Part shown: positions 9,546-18,368 of the stretch, piece after piece | How the letters are laid out: every line of letters starts with the position of its first letter | Position numbering within the stretch: the first letter of the stretch is position 1 | DNA from: Deltaproteobacteria bacterium | Lineage (GTDB): Bacteria; CG2-30-53-67 | Direction of reading: 5' to 3' | NCBI GenBank assembly: GCA_013151235.1 | Contig: JAADIO010000048.1 | Coordinates: 26,772-90,771, forward strand | DNA length: 64,000 bases | Notes under the pieces: generated by a model | What the model saw: the letters and a program-made list of their open reading frames with translations, nothing else | The model's database searches: none | Told to the model about the DNA's origin: nothing | Program-made: the position numbers and the translations under genes

Positions 9546-10102
9546 GCGAAATCCATCTGAGTCAGGACGAAGAAGCGATCATCGCCGCCTTGAAGGACCG
9601 GGTGGAGAAGTTGGAACCTGCCGTGGAGAAGATCTGCGGTCAGCTTTCCCTGGGGATCGAAGGAAAAGATCTCACGGCGGTCTGCAGGGTACTGAAAGAG
9701 CATCCGGCCATGCAGTTCGATTACCTGGCCGATCTCTGCGGCGTTGATTATCTCGGAAAACATGCCCGCCGTTTTCAGGTGGTCTATAATCTTTACTCTA
9801 TTTCGCTGAATCACCGGGTCCGGATCAAGGTCGACCTGCAGGAAGGGGAGGCGATCGACTCGGTTACGAAGATCTGGAACACGGCGAACTGGCACGAGCG
9901 GGAGCTCTTCGACTTGTTCGGGATCGAGGTTTTAGGCCATCCCGATCTGAAAAGGATCCTCATGCCGGAAGGTTGGGAGGGGCATCCACTGCGGAAGGAT
10001 TATCCCCTCCAGGGGAAGGGGCAGCGGGAGGATTTTTCCTTTATTCCGGAAAATGAACGGCCCCCGACGCGCAGGCCGAAGGTCCGGTCGGAGGAATGGT
10101 AG
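9542..10102 (+). CDS. nuoC: NADH-quinone oxidoreductase subunit C
   Basis: 186 aa, the 30-kDa type hydrophilic subunit of the connecting module. It carries the signature [14 protein letters not shown] and the C-terminal HPLRKDYPL found throughout the family. It is not fused to nuoD. Translation is probably coupled to nuoB through the ATGA overlap. A roughly 100-bp AT-rich spacer separates it from nuoD. Confidence 0.95.
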   Translation: MSEIHLSQDEEAIIAALKDRVEKLEPAVEKICGQLSLGIEGKDLTAVCRVLKEHPAMQFDYLADLCGVDYLGKHARRFQVVYNLYSISLNHRVRIKVDLQEGEAIDSVTKIWNTANWHERELFDLFGIEVLGHPDLKRILMPEGWEGHPLRKDYPLQGKGQREDFSFIPENERPPTRRPKVRSEEW

Positions 10103-10202
10103 AAAAATTAAAAACAAAAAAATAAAATTATAAATCCAGGACCGTATTCCAGGTCGGAATCAATATTTCACAACTGAAAATCCAAAACGAAAAGCGGACG
10201 AT

Positions 10203-11372
10203 TTGATTACCCAGGAACTGAAAATCAATATGGGACCGCAGCATCCCAGTACCCACGGGGTCTTGCGCCTGGTGCTCAATATCGATGGTGAAAAGGTCCG
10301 GAAAGCCGAGCCGCGGGTGGGGTATCTTCACCGGGGGATCGAGAAGCTTTCCGAGTACGGCTCCTACCAGCAGGTGATCACCCATATCGACCGCCTCGAC
10401 TATATCTCGGCCATCACCAACGAGTTCGCCTATACCCGCACCGTGGAAAAACTTTTGGGGGTTCGTATCCCGGAACGGGCGGAATATGTCCGGACCATTG
10501 TGGCAGAGATGCAGCGCATTTCGTCGCACCTTCTCTGGCTGGCCACCCATGCCCTCGACATCGGTGCCATGACGGTCTTCCTCTATACCTTCCGGGAGCG
10601 GGAGACGATCCTCGACCTCTTTGAAGAATTGACCGGGGCGCGGCTGAACAACAACTATATGCGAATCGGCGGTGTGAGCCGGGATCTTTCTTCGTTCTTT
10701 ATCGATACCCTGTACAAATTCTGCGACGAATTCCCCGCACATATCGAAGAGTACGATACCCTGATCCGGGAAAACCGGATCTGGCACAACCGGACCCGCG
10801 GGGTAGGGGTGATCTCCGCGGAAGAGGCGGTCAGCTACGGTCTCTCTGGTCCGACCCTTCGCGGTTCCGGCGTCAACTGGGATATCCGCAAGGCCGAACC
10901 CTACGGTGTCTATGACAAGGTGGAGTGGGAGGTTCCCCTCGGGGAGAACGGCGATGTCTATGACCGCTACTGGATCCGGGTGGAGGAACTCCATCAGAGT
11001 ACGAAGATCATCCGTCAGTGTCTGGATCAGCTTCCCGAAGGGCCGATCCTGATCGACGACCCGAAGATCGTCTCCCCGACCAAAGAGAAGATGAACATGG
11101 AGATCGAATCCCTGATCCATCAATTCAAACTGATGACCGAAGGGTTCAGGGTCCCGGAAGGCGAGGTGTACTGCGCCACGGAAGTCCCGAAAGGGGAGCT
11201 GGGGTTCTATCTGGTCAGCGACGGGTCGTCCCGCCCCTATCGGCTGAAGATCCGGGCCCCCTCCTTCGTCCACCTGGGGGCCTTCGACCGGATGGTCCGG
11301 GGGGGATTTGTGGCGGATGTGATTGCCGTGATCGGGACGATTGATATTGTCCTGGGAGAGTGCGACCGGTAG
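10203..11372 (+). CDS. nuoD: NADH-quinone oxidoreductase subunit D
   Basis: 389 aa, the 49-kDa subunit that shapes the quinone pocket next to cluster N2. The hallmark N-terminus (NMGPQHPSTHGVLRL), the HRGIEKL segment, and the C-terminal IDIVLGECDR are present. The start is TTG at 10203. Family N-termini normally begin two to five residues before QELKINMGPQHPS, and no ATG or GTG is available in frame. The upstream spacer is AT-rich, with no strong Shine-Dalgarno sequence. Confidence 0.95.
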   Translation: MITQELKINMGPQHPSTHGVLRLVLNIDGEKVRKAEPRVGYLHRGIEKLSEYGSYQQVITHIDRLDYISAITNEFAYTRTVEKLLGVRIPERAEYVRTIVAEMQRISSHLLWLATHALDIGAMTVFLYTFRERETILDLFEELTGARLNNNYMRIGGVSRDLSSFFIDTLYKFCDEFPAHIEEYDTLIRENRIWHNRTRGVGVISAEEAVSYGLSGPTLRGSGVNWDIRKAEPYGVYDKVEWEVPLGENGDVYDRYWIRVEELHQSTKIIRQCLDQLPEGPILIDDPKIVSPTKEKMNMEIESLIHQFKLMTEGFRVPEGEVYCATEVPKGELGFYLVSDGSSRPYRLKIRAPSFVHLGAFDRMVRGGFVADVIAVIGTIDIVLGECDR

Positions 11373-11445
11373 ATGGGTAAAGGCACAGGGGCGCGCACAG
11401 GGGCAGAGGCACAAAGTTTAAAGTTAAAACCAAAGGCGAAAGGCA

Positions 11446-11478
11446 TTCACCGCAAAGACGCAAAGGTCGCAGAGAAAA
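11446..11478 (+). repeat. Short periodic intergenic repeat (caccgcaaagacgcaaag type)
   Basis: The 137-bp gap between nuoD and nuoE holds GGCACAGGGGC-like repeats (about 11383-11412) and then TTCACCGCAAAGACGCAAAG followed by GTCGCAGAG. Roughly 9-10-bp periodic units of this kind recur in intergenic DNA of many environmental bacteria, as I recall. A relative (TTCACCACGGAGCACACAG) occurs at 41907. I see no open frame or strong hairpin here. Confidence 0.55.
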
Positions 11479-11509
11479 TCTAATATCGAAATCAAGGGAA
11501 CAACAGATC

Positions 11510-11995
11510 ATGCAAAGTACGGTCCCTGCAAAATTTTCCGAGGAGACACTGCTACGGATCAATGAGATCCTGGCGCGCTATGCGACGAAGCGGGCGGCGG
11601 CGCTGCCGGTCCTCTACCTGGCGCAGAAGGAGTTCGGCTGTATCAATGATGCGGCTCTGGATGCCGTCTCCCGTGTCCTTGAGATCTCCCGGGCCGATAT
11701 CTACAGCCTGGCGACCTTCTATTCCATGTTTCATCAGGAACCGCTGGGGCGGAATGTGATTTTTCTCTGTGACAACCTGGCCTGTACCCTCCTCGGTGCC
11801 GAATCGTTGCGGGATTACCTGGAACGGAAACTGGATGTCCGAATGGGGGAGACCACGGACGATGGTCGATTTACCCTGAAGAATGCAGAATGCCTCGGGG
11901 CCTGCGGACAGGCGCCGGTGATGCTGGTCAATGACGATTTTTACGAAGGCCTGACCGAGGCCCGGATTGATGAGGTTCTGGAAAAATACAAATAA
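11510..11995 (+). CDS. nuoE: NADH-quinone oxidoreductase subunit E
   Basis: 161 aa, the 24-kDa thioredoxin-fold subunit of the NADH module carrying [2Fe-2S] cluster N1a. The four ligands are seen in CDNLAC and CLGAC, with the expected spacing of about 40 residues. The N-terminal helical part (KRAAALPVLYLAQKEFG) is typical. It ends one base before the nuoF ATG. Confidence 0.95.
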   Translation: MQSTVPAKFSEETLLRINEILARYATKRAAALPVLYLAQKEFGCINDAALDAVSRVLEISRADIYSLATFYSMFHQEPLGRNVIFLCDNLACTLLGAESLRDYLERKLDVRMGETTDDGRFTLKNAECLGACGQAPVMLVNDDFYEGLTEARIDEVLEKYK

Positions 11996-11996
11996 A

Positions 11997-13277
11997 ATGG
12001 AAAAGATTTTATTAAATAGAGTTCATCTGAAGAACTCCCGATCCATCGAGGTTTACCTCGCCCACGAGGGGTATGAGGGGCTCAAAAAGGCCCTTGTCAT
12101 GACTCCCAAGGAGGTCATCGAAGAGGTCAAGCGGGCGAACCTTCGCGGTCGGGGCGGGGCCGGGTTCCCGGCGGCCATGAAATGGGGGTTTGCCGCTGCA
12201 GATCCGAACCGGCCTAAATATCTTCTTTGCAACGCCGACGAGGGGGAACCGGGGACCTGCAAGGATCGGCAGATCATGGAGGGGGATCCCCATGAACTGA
12301 TTGAAGGGATGGCGATCGCCGGCTACGCCTTTGGTGCCGAGTTCGGCTATATCTATCTCCGCGCGGAATATCCCCGGTTGGTGGGGGTGCTGGAGACGGC
12401 CATCGCCGAGGCCGGGGCGAAGGGGTTCCTGGGAAGTAAAATTCTCGGCTCCGATTTTAATTTTACGATCCGTGTCCATCGCGGCGCCGGAGCCTATATT
12501 TGCGGAGAAGAGACGGCCCTCATTGAGTCGATCGAAGGCAAACGGGGCCAGTCCCGGGTCAAGCCGCCCTTTCCCGTCAATGTGGGGCTCTTCGGGAAAC
12601 CGACGGTGGTCAACAATGTTGAGACCTTGTCCAACGTTTCCCATATCCTCCGCAAAGGGGGGAAATGGTTCGCCTCGATCGGTTCGGAGAAGTGTCCCGG
12701 CACACGGATCGTTTCTCTTTCCGGTCATGTCAACCGCCCTGGTTATTACGAACTCCCCATGGGGGTGACCTTCCGGGAGGTGATCTATGAGCACGGCGGC
12801 GGCATCCGGGGCGGAAAGGAACTGAAGGCCTTCATCCCCGGCGGTGCTTCCGCCTCCTGCCTGACCCCGCAACACCTCGATGTGAAGATGGACTACGATT
12901 CCGTGGCGGCGGCAGGGAGCATGCTCGGTTCCTCGGCCCTGATGGTGATGGATGAGACGACCTGCATGGTTAAGGTCGCGGAACGGCTGATGCGTTTCTT
13001 TGTGCATGAATCGTGCGGAAAATGTACCCCCTGCCGGGAGGGGACGGACTGGCTCCTGAAACTCCTTCAGCGGATCGAGGCGGGGGAGGGGAAGGAGAAA
13101 GACATCGACCTCCTCCGGGAGATCTGTGACAACATCTCAGGGAAAACCTTCTGTCCCTTAGGCGAAGGGGCCTTAGGCCCGGTGCGGGGAACGTTGAAAT
13201 ATTTTGAGGAAGAGTACCGGGAGCATCTTCGGTTGAAGGGATGTCCCGTAAAGCGGAAATCAAGAATTGGGAATTAG
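11997..13277 (+). CDS. nuoF: NADH-quinone oxidoreductase subunit F
   Basis: 426 aa, the 51-kDa subunit that binds NADH and FMN and carries [4Fe-4S] cluster N3. The NADH loop (RGRGGAGFPAAMKWGF), the FMN region (CNADEGEPGTCKDR), GAYICGEETALIESIEG and the cluster ligands (SCGKCTPCREG plus a later Cys in TFCPLGEG) are present. The ATG at 11997 gives the expected N-terminus MEKILLNRV. The last few codons run into a short AT-rich repeat (GAATTGGGAATTAGGAATCG) that also forms the spacer to nuoG. The final residues may therefore be repeat-derived. Confidence 0.96.
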   Translation: MEKILLNRVHLKNSRSIEVYLAHEGYEGLKKALVMTPKEVIEEVKRANLRGRGGAGFPAAMKWGFAAADPNRPKYLLCNADEGEPGTCKDRQIMEGDPHELIEGMAIAGYAFGAEFGYIYLRAEYPRLVGVLETAIAEAGAKGFLGSKILGSDFNFTIRVHRGAGAYICGEETALIESIEGKRGQSRVKPPFPVNVGLFGKPTVVNNVETLSNVSHILRKGGKWFASIGSEKCPGTRIVSLSGHVNRPGYYELPMGVTFREVIYEHGGGIRGGKELKAFIPGGASASCLTPQHLDVKMDYDSVAAAGSMLGSSALMVMDETTCMVKVAERLMRFFVHESCGKCTPCREGTDWLLKLLQRIEAGEGKEKDIDLLREICDNISGKTFCPLGEGALGPVRGTLKYFEEEYREHLRLKGCPVKRKSRIGN

Positions 13278-13292
13278 GAATCGGGAAGAGCT

Positions 13293-15797
13293 TTGTCGAC
13301 GATCAAGATTACATTCGATGATCAGGAATACGAAACCGAACCGGGTTTGACGGTGATCCAGGCGGCGGACCGGGTGGGGGTCTTCATCCCCCGTTTCTGC
13401 TACCTGGAGAAGCTCTCCCCTCTTGGGGGGTGCCGCATGTGCCTGGTGGCTCTCAAGGGGGTGCCGAAGCTCCAGACGGCCTGCACGACGCCGGCCAGGG
13501 ACGGGATGGAGATTGTGACCCGTTCCGGGGAGATTCATCAGGCCCGCAAGGCGATGCTCGAGTTTCAGTTGGCGCAGCATCCCCTCGATTGTTTTTATTG
13601 CGACAAGGCGACGGAGTGTGATCTCCAGGATCTGACCTACCTCTTTGCCGATATTGAACACCGCTACGATTTCCCGCCGCACAAGCGGGGGACGGTCTAT
13701 GACAACCCGCTGATTGAGCGCAACCTCGAGCGTTGTGTCCACTGTGAACGGTGTATCCGGGTCTGTAGTGAGATCCAGGGTGCCCATGCCGTGGTCGCAA
13801 CCAAACGGGGACGGATGACGGAGATGCGTGAGGTCCCCGGCGGCGGGGAGTGTCAGTTCTGCGGCCATTGCATTGATGTCTGTCCCGTGGGGGCCAACCT
13901 CGATCGTCTCTTCACTTACGGTGGTCGTCCCTTCCAGATGGAGAAGGGGGATTCCATCTGCCCCTACTGTGGTTGCGGCTGTACGGTCAGTCTGAACATG
14001 CGGGAGGAAAAACTGGTTCGGGTCCGTCCCGGGGTCGATACGGGCGTCAACAATGGAAGCCTCTGCGCCCGGGGTCGTTTCGGCTGGGGGTTCGTCCATG
14101 ACCCGGAACGGCTGACCCGTCCCCTGATTCGCAAGGAAGGAAAGTTCGTCGAGGCCGGGTGGGACGAGACCCTGCTCTACGTTGCCACGCGTTTTGAAAA
14201 GATTATCAAGGAGAAAGGTCCGGAAGTGATCGGGGGACTCGGTTCCGTTCGCTCCACCGATGAAGCGAACTATCTCTTCCAGCGTTTCCTCCGGACGGTC
14301 ATTGGAAGTAACCATATCGATAGCAGCGCCCGGCTGAATTATGCAGCGGTTCTTGCGGGATGGCTCGGGACGAAGGAGCAAGCCCGGGAGGCGACCTTTG
14401 AGGAGGTCCGGAAGGCCCGCCGGGTCCTGGTGATCGGCGCCGATCCCCTCGAGACGAATCCGATCCTGGGACTGGCCGTCAAGGCGATGCAGAACCGGGG
14501 CGGCACACTCTGGATTGCCGATTCCAGGGTGACCCTCACGACCCGCCTTGCAAACCGTCATTTACCGATCCTGCCCGGAGCGGAAGTTCCCCTGATTCTG
14601 GCCCTGGCTCGATCCGGGTTGGAAGAACCGGCCCTGTCCGGATTTTCCGGGTCCGACGTTTCAGCACGGACCGGTCTGACATCAAAGGTACTGGATGAGA
14701 TCGCGACCTTTCTCGGTGAGGATGCGGAAAAGACGGTCATCCTCGCGGGACGGGGAGTGAGCCAGGCTCCCTTCGGCGCGGCGGCGGTCTCGCTTCTGTT
14801 GCGGCTGGCCGCTGTAAGAGGCATCTCATATCTTTTTGCCCTGGACAAAAACAATGAGCGGGGAAGCTGTGAGATGGGGGTCCTGCCCGACCGCCTTCCC
14901 GGACTGGCCCCGCTGAGCGAGAAGGCGAGATTCGAAAAGGTCTGGGGGGACCGTATCCCCGATCGGCCGGGCTATTCAGCCTACGAGATGCTCCAGGCGG
15001 CCAGGGAGAGAAAGCTTTCCGCTCTCTATATTATGGGGGAGAATCCTCTGGTTGATTTCCCTGATACGAAGTTCGTGGAGGAGGCCCTGGGATCGCTCGA
15101 TTTTCTGGTGGTCCAGGATCTCTTTCTCACCCGGACGGCTTCCATGGCGGATGTGGTCTTGCCGGCGGCCGCCTTTGCGGAAAAGTCCGGGAGCTTTACC
15201 AACCTCGAAGGGCGGGTACAATTCTTTCCCTCTCTGGTCCCGGTGGCAGAAGGGGTCCGTGCGGATGCGAGAATCCTGGTGGAACTTTCCCGCAAGATGG
15301 GGAAGGGCTTTGCCTTGAAGAATATTGCCGAGGTCCGGGAGGAGATCGACTCTCTTGTCCCGATGAACGGGACCAGGAGAATGCTGCAGACCGGCGGACC
15401 GGAGATCCCTCTGCCCGGGACGGAAATGCAGTGGGGAGCGGGGGAGGACCCGGACTATCCTTCTCTTTTGATGTTGACCTCATCCCTCTACCGCAACGGG
15501 ACCCTGTCGAACCGGGCGGCGGGGCTGAAGAAGGCGCAGGAAAAGGCCCATTTGCTGATGAATGAACAGGATGCAAGTCTTCTGAAAATCGGCGAAGGGG
15601 ACAAGGTGATGCTCAGCTCGAAACAGGGTGAAATCCAGGTGGGTGTCCGGCTTTCCCATGAGATTCCCGCCGGGACTCTGCAGATGCCCGAAGGATTCTC
15701 GGATGCCAACCCGAAGAGCCTCCTTTCTCATGCACTCGATCCGGTCTCCCGGACGCCGATGGCGCGCTTTGTACGCGTCAAGATAAGGAAGATCTGA
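13293..15797 (+). CDS. nuoG: NADH-quinone oxidoreductase subunit G
   Basis: 834 aa, the 75-kDa iron-sulfur subunit of the NADH module. In order it has an N-terminal [2Fe-2S] ferredoxin domain (FCYLEKLSPLGGCRMC), the His/Cys cluster region (HPLDCFYCDKATEC), two 4Fe-4S motifs (CVHCERCIRVC and CQFCGHCIDVCPVGA), the N7-type motif CPYCGCGC, and a long molybdopterin-oxidoreductase-like region that is structural in complex I. The start is TTG at 13293 behind GGGAAG. It is separated from nuoH by 2 bp. Confidence 0.95.
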   Translation: MSTIKITFDDQEYETEPGLTVIQAADRVGVFIPRFCYLEKLSPLGGCRMCLVALKGVPKLQTACTTPARDGMEIVTRSGEIHQARKAMLEFQLAQHPLDCFYCDKATECDLQDLTYLFADIEHRYDFPPHKRGTVYDNPLIERNLERCVHCERCIRVCSEIQGAHAVVATKRGRMTEMREVPGGGECQFCGHCIDVCPVGANLDRLFTYGGRPFQMEKGDSICPYCGCGCTVSLNMREEKLVRVRPGVDTGVNNGSLCARGRFGWGFVHDPERLTRPLIRKEGKFVEAGWDETLLYVATRFEKIIKEKGPEVIGGLGSVRSTDEANYLFQRFLRTVIGSNHIDSSARLNYAAVLAGWLGTKEQAREATFEEVRKARRVLVIGADPLETNPILGLAVKAMQNRGGTLWIADSRVTLTTRLANRHLPILPGAEVPLILALARSGLEEPALSGFSGSDVSARTGLTSKVLDEIATFLGEDAEKTVILAGRGVSQAPFGAAAVSLLLRLAAVRGISYLFALDKNNERGSCEMGVLPDRLPGLAPLSEKARFEKVWGDRIPDRPGYSAYEMLQAARERKLSALYIMGENPLVDFPDTKFVEEALGSLDFLVVQDLFLTRTASMADVVLPAAAFAEKSGSFTNLEGRVQFFPSLVPVAEGVRADARILVELSRKMGKGFALKNIAEVREEIDSLVPMNGTRRMLQTGGPEIPLPGTEMQWGAGEDPDYPSLLMLTSSLYRNGTLSNRAAGLKKAQEKAHLLMNEQDASLLKIGEGDKVMLSSKQGEIQVGVRLSHEIPAGTLQMPEGFSDANPKSLLSHALDPVSRTPMARFVRVKIRKI

Positions 15798-15799
15798 CG

Positions 15800-16813
15800 A
15801 TGGCGGTACAGTTCGTAAATATGATAAAATTCCTCTGGGCACACAGTGTATTACAGATTGTGATTGTCTTTGCCTGTACCCTGCTGATGGTCCCGATCCT
15901 GACCTGGGTGGAACGGAAGGTGATCGGTCACATGCAGGTTCGTCTCGGCCCCATGCGGGTCGGTCCCCACGGAATCCTGCAGGGGATCGCCGACGGAGTC
16001 AAACTCCTCCTGAAGGAAAACATCGTTCCTTCCGGTGCGGACAAGCAGATCTTTATCCTGGCGCCGATCCTCTCGTTGGTTCCGGCGATGATCGCCTTTT
16101 CCGTGATTCCTTTTGACAAGTGGTTCTATATTACCGATATCAATATTGCGGTTCTCTATGTGCTGGCGATCTCTTCGGTGGGGACCTACGGGATTATTCT
16201 GGCCGGCTGGTCGTCGAACAGTAAGTATGCCCTCCTGGGGGCGTTGCGGTCGGCGGCGCAGGTCATCAGTTATGAACTTGCCATCGGTCTGGCCCTCGTC
16301 GGCCCCCTGATGATGGCGGGGACCCTGAGCATGGTGGGGATCACGAAGGCCCAGGCGCAGCACTGGTTCCTTCTTCCGCAGATCCTCGGATTCTTCATCT
16401 ATTTCGTGGCCATGCTCGCCGAGACGAACCGGGCCCCCTTTGATCTGCCCGAGGCGGAGACGGAACTGGTGGCGGGGTTCCATGTGGAATACAGCGGCAT
16501 GCGCTTTGCCTTCTTCTTCATCGCCGAGTATGCCAACATGGTCCTCGTCTCCTCCATGGCCACGGTCATGTTCCTGGGCGGATGGAACCCGCCCTTCCAG
16601 GCCTTCGAGGTGATGCACGTGCTGCAGCGTGTGCCGGGGATCTTCTGGTTTTTCGGCAAGATTTCATTTCTTCTTTTCTGCTTTTTCTGGGTGCGGGCGA
16701 CCTTCCCCCGCTTTCGCTATGATCAACTGATGCGGCTGGGGTGGAAGGTACTCATTCCGCTGGCCTTTGCAAATATCCTGGGAACGGGGATCGTCCTTGC
16801 GCTTCTGAGGTAG
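15800..16813 (+). CDS. nuoH: NADH-quinone oxidoreductase subunit H
   Basis: 337 aa, the membrane subunit joining the quinone site to the proton-pumping arm, with about eight transmembrane helices. Characteristic segments are WVERKVIGHMQVRLGPMRVG, the acidic loop ETNRAPFDLPEAETELVAGF and FFWVRATFPRFRYDQLM. The ribosome site GGAAG lies in the short gap after nuoG. Confidence 0.97.
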   Translation: MAVQFVNMIKFLWAHSVLQIVIVFACTLLMVPILTWVERKVIGHMQVRLGPMRVGPHGILQGIADGVKLLLKENIVPSGADKQIFILAPILSLVPAMIAFSVIPFDKWFYITDINIAVLYVLAISSVGTYGIILAGWSSNSKYALLGALRSAAQVISYELAIGLALVGPLMMAGTLSMVGITKAQAQHWFLLPQILGFFIYFVAMLAETNRAPFDLPEAETELVAGFHVEYSGMRFAFFFIAEYANMVLVSSMATVMFLGGWNPPFQAFEVMHVLQRVPGIFWFFGKISFLLFCFFWVRATFPRFRYDQLMRLGWKVLIPLAFANILGTGIVLALLR

Positions 16814-16839
16814 ATCGGGTATAAAAAGGAACATTTCAA

Positions 16840-17337
16840 TTGTCCGGTTCATTTAAAAAATTTATCCGAACCGTCACGCTCGTTGATCTGATCAAGGGGC
16901 TCGCCCTGACCGGGGGTGTCTGGGTCAGGAGCATTGTGACGCCGAAACATGTACTGGTTACCCGGCAATATCCGGAAGAAAAACGGCCGTCCTTTCCCAA
17001 TTTCAAGGGGCACCACGGGTTCCTGCTCAAGGAGGACGGCTCGCTCAAGTGCGTCGGGTGCGGGATCTGCGCCGGGGTTTGTCCCGCCAAGGCGATCCGT
17101 GTTTACACCGAGGAGGGAAAGGACCATGAGAAGGTCGTCACCGGCTATGAGGTCGACGCCTTCCGGTGTATCTACTGCGGATTCTGCGAGGAGGCATGCC
17201 CCAAGGATGCCATCATCCTGACCCGGCTCTACGAGTTGGCCGATTACGATAATCGGGAACAATACCGCTGGAAGATGGACCGGCTCATCGAGGTCGGGAA
17301 AAAACGTCCGCTCTTCCGGGATGAAGTCAAACTGTAA
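16840..17337 (+). CDS. nuoI: NADH-quinone oxidoreductase subunit I
   Basis: 165 aa, the TYKY-type ferredoxin subunit with two [4Fe-4S] clusters (N6a and N6b). The motifs CVGCGICAGVCPAKAI and CIYCGFCEEACPKDAI are complete. The N-terminal amphipathic region precedes the ferredoxin fold. The start is TTG at 16840 behind AAAAAGGA (16823-16830). Another in-frame start would cut into conserved sequence. Confidence 0.95.
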   Translation: MSGSFKKFIRTVTLVDLIKGLALTGGVWVRSIVTPKHVLVTRQYPEEKRPSFPNFKGHHGFLLKEDGSLKCVGCGICAGVCPAKAIRVYTEEGKDHEKVVTGYEVDAFRCIYCGFCEEACPKDAIILTRLYELADYDNREQYRWKMDRLIEVGKKRPLFRDEVKL

Positions 17338-17346
17338 GGACACTCC

Positions 17347-17877
17347 ATGTTCGGAACCATATTCTTCTATTATCTCTTTTTCATGATCCTGGCCTCGGCG
17401 GTGATGATGGTCACCCGGAAGCATGTGGTCCATTCCGTCCTCTATATGCTCCTCATGTTCTTCCATGTGGCCGGTCTCTATATCCTCCTCGATGCGGAAT
17501 TTCTGGCGGCGATCCAGATGATCGTCTATGCCGGGGCGATTCTGGTTCTTTATCTCTTTGTCATCATGCTGGTGAGCATCAAGACGGAGCGTACCCTGCG
17601 GGAGCAGCTCTTCGGACATCTCCCCTTTGCCCTGGTCAGCGCCGGGCTCCTCTGTGCCGGTGTCGTGACGGTCCTGATCCGGGAGACCCTCTTGAAAAAA
17701 CCGCCGGAGGCCGTGGTCCGGGCATCGACATTGAGCAACCCCGAGGCATTGGGCCAGGTCCTTTATACGCAGTATCTCTTTCCCTTCGAGGTCGCCTCCC
17801 TGATCCTGCTGGTGGCGCTCGTGGGAGCGGTGTTGATTGCCGGTCGAAAGAACGTAGATACGACGGAGAATAAATAA
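17347..17877 (+). CDS. nuoJ: NADH-quinone oxidoreductase subunit J
   Basis: 176 aa membrane subunit with five transmembrane helices. The pi-bulge helix that gates proton transfer is recognisable as QMIVYAGAILVLYLFVIML. The stop TAA shares one base with the ATG of nuoK (TAATG). Confidence 0.95.
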   Translation: MFGTIFFYYLFFMILASAVMMVTRKHVVHSVLYMLLMFFHVAGLYILLDAEFLAAIQMIVYAGAILVLYLFVIMLVSIKTERTLREQLFGHLPFALVSAGLLCAGVVTVLIRETLLKKPPEAVVRASTLSNPEALGQVLYTQYLFPFEVASLILLVALVGAVLIAGRKNVDTTENK

Positions 17878-18182
17878 TGACGATTACGCTGGAACATTAC
17901 ATCCTTCTGGGTTCGCTCCTTTTCTTCATCGGCATGGCGGGGTTTCTGATTCGCCGCAATGTCTTTCTCATGTTCATGTGCATTGAACTGATGATGAACG
18001 GTGTCAATATCTGTTTTGTATCGTTTGCTCGCTATTACCATAATCTTTCCGGTCAGGTCTTCGTTCTGTTTGTCATGACCGTTGCGGCGGCCGAGGCGGC
18101 CGTGGGACTGGCGATTATCCTGACGCTTTACCGGAATCGAGAGACGTTGAATGCGGATGAGTTTTGCCTGATGAAACATTGA
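17877..18182 (+). CDS. nuoK: NADH-quinone oxidoreductase subunit K
   Basis: 101 aa, three transmembrane helices, related to MrpC. The intramembrane glutamates are present in FMCIELMMNGVN and in VAAAEAAVGLAI. The stop codon TGA is formed by one host T (18180) and the first two bases (GA) of a palindromic repeat that begins at 18181. Confidence 0.95.
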   Translation: MTITLEHYILLGSLLFFIGMAGFLIRRNVFLMFMCIELMMNGVNICFVSFARYYHNLSGQVFVLFVMTVAAAEAAVGLAIILTLYRNRETLNADEFCLMKH

Positions 18183-18307
18183 CGGCTTTGCAAAAAGTCC
18201 GTCTGCGGCGTTTATCAGGTTTTGAGTTCATTGCGGCGTACAACGAATGTACGCCGCATTCCTCAAAACCTTCGCGCCTTGCATACGGAGCTTTTTATCG
18301 TGCCGTC
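18181..18307 (+). repeat. Palindromic MITE-like repeat, copy A
   Basis: 127 bp that folds back along most of its length. Outer arms are GACGGC/GCCGTC, then AAAGTCCGTCTGC against GCATACGGAGCTTT, GGTTTTGAG/CTCAAAACC and an apical GCGGCGTAC/GTACGCCGC. A second copy lies at 50206-50331 on the other strand with compensatory changes. It starts at the GA of the nuoK stop codon and is flanked by TT on both sides. No coding capacity. Confidence 0.85.
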
Positions 18308-18309
18308 TT

Positions 18310-18352
18310 AAAAAAGGAAAAGGTCTGATGAGACCTGACCTTTTCCTTTTTT
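18310..18352 (+). terminator. Terminator-like hairpin between nuoK and nuoL
   Basis: A perfect 16-bp inverted repeat. AAAAAAGGAAAAGGTC (18310-18325) pairs with the mirror arm at 18337-18352, which ends in a T-tract. A competing short hairpin AGGTCT-GATG-AGACCT (18321-18336) uses the middle of the same sequence. It ends 17 bp before the nuoL start and could act as an attenuator or partial terminator that sets nuoLMN level. Confidence 0.7.
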
Positions 18353-18368
18353 AATAAGGAGAACCTTC

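Noticed and set aside
10103-10202. Possible gene start upstream of nuoD at an ATG
   Set aside because: No in-frame ATG or GTG links to nuoD. The conserved N-terminus begins right after the TTG at 10203.
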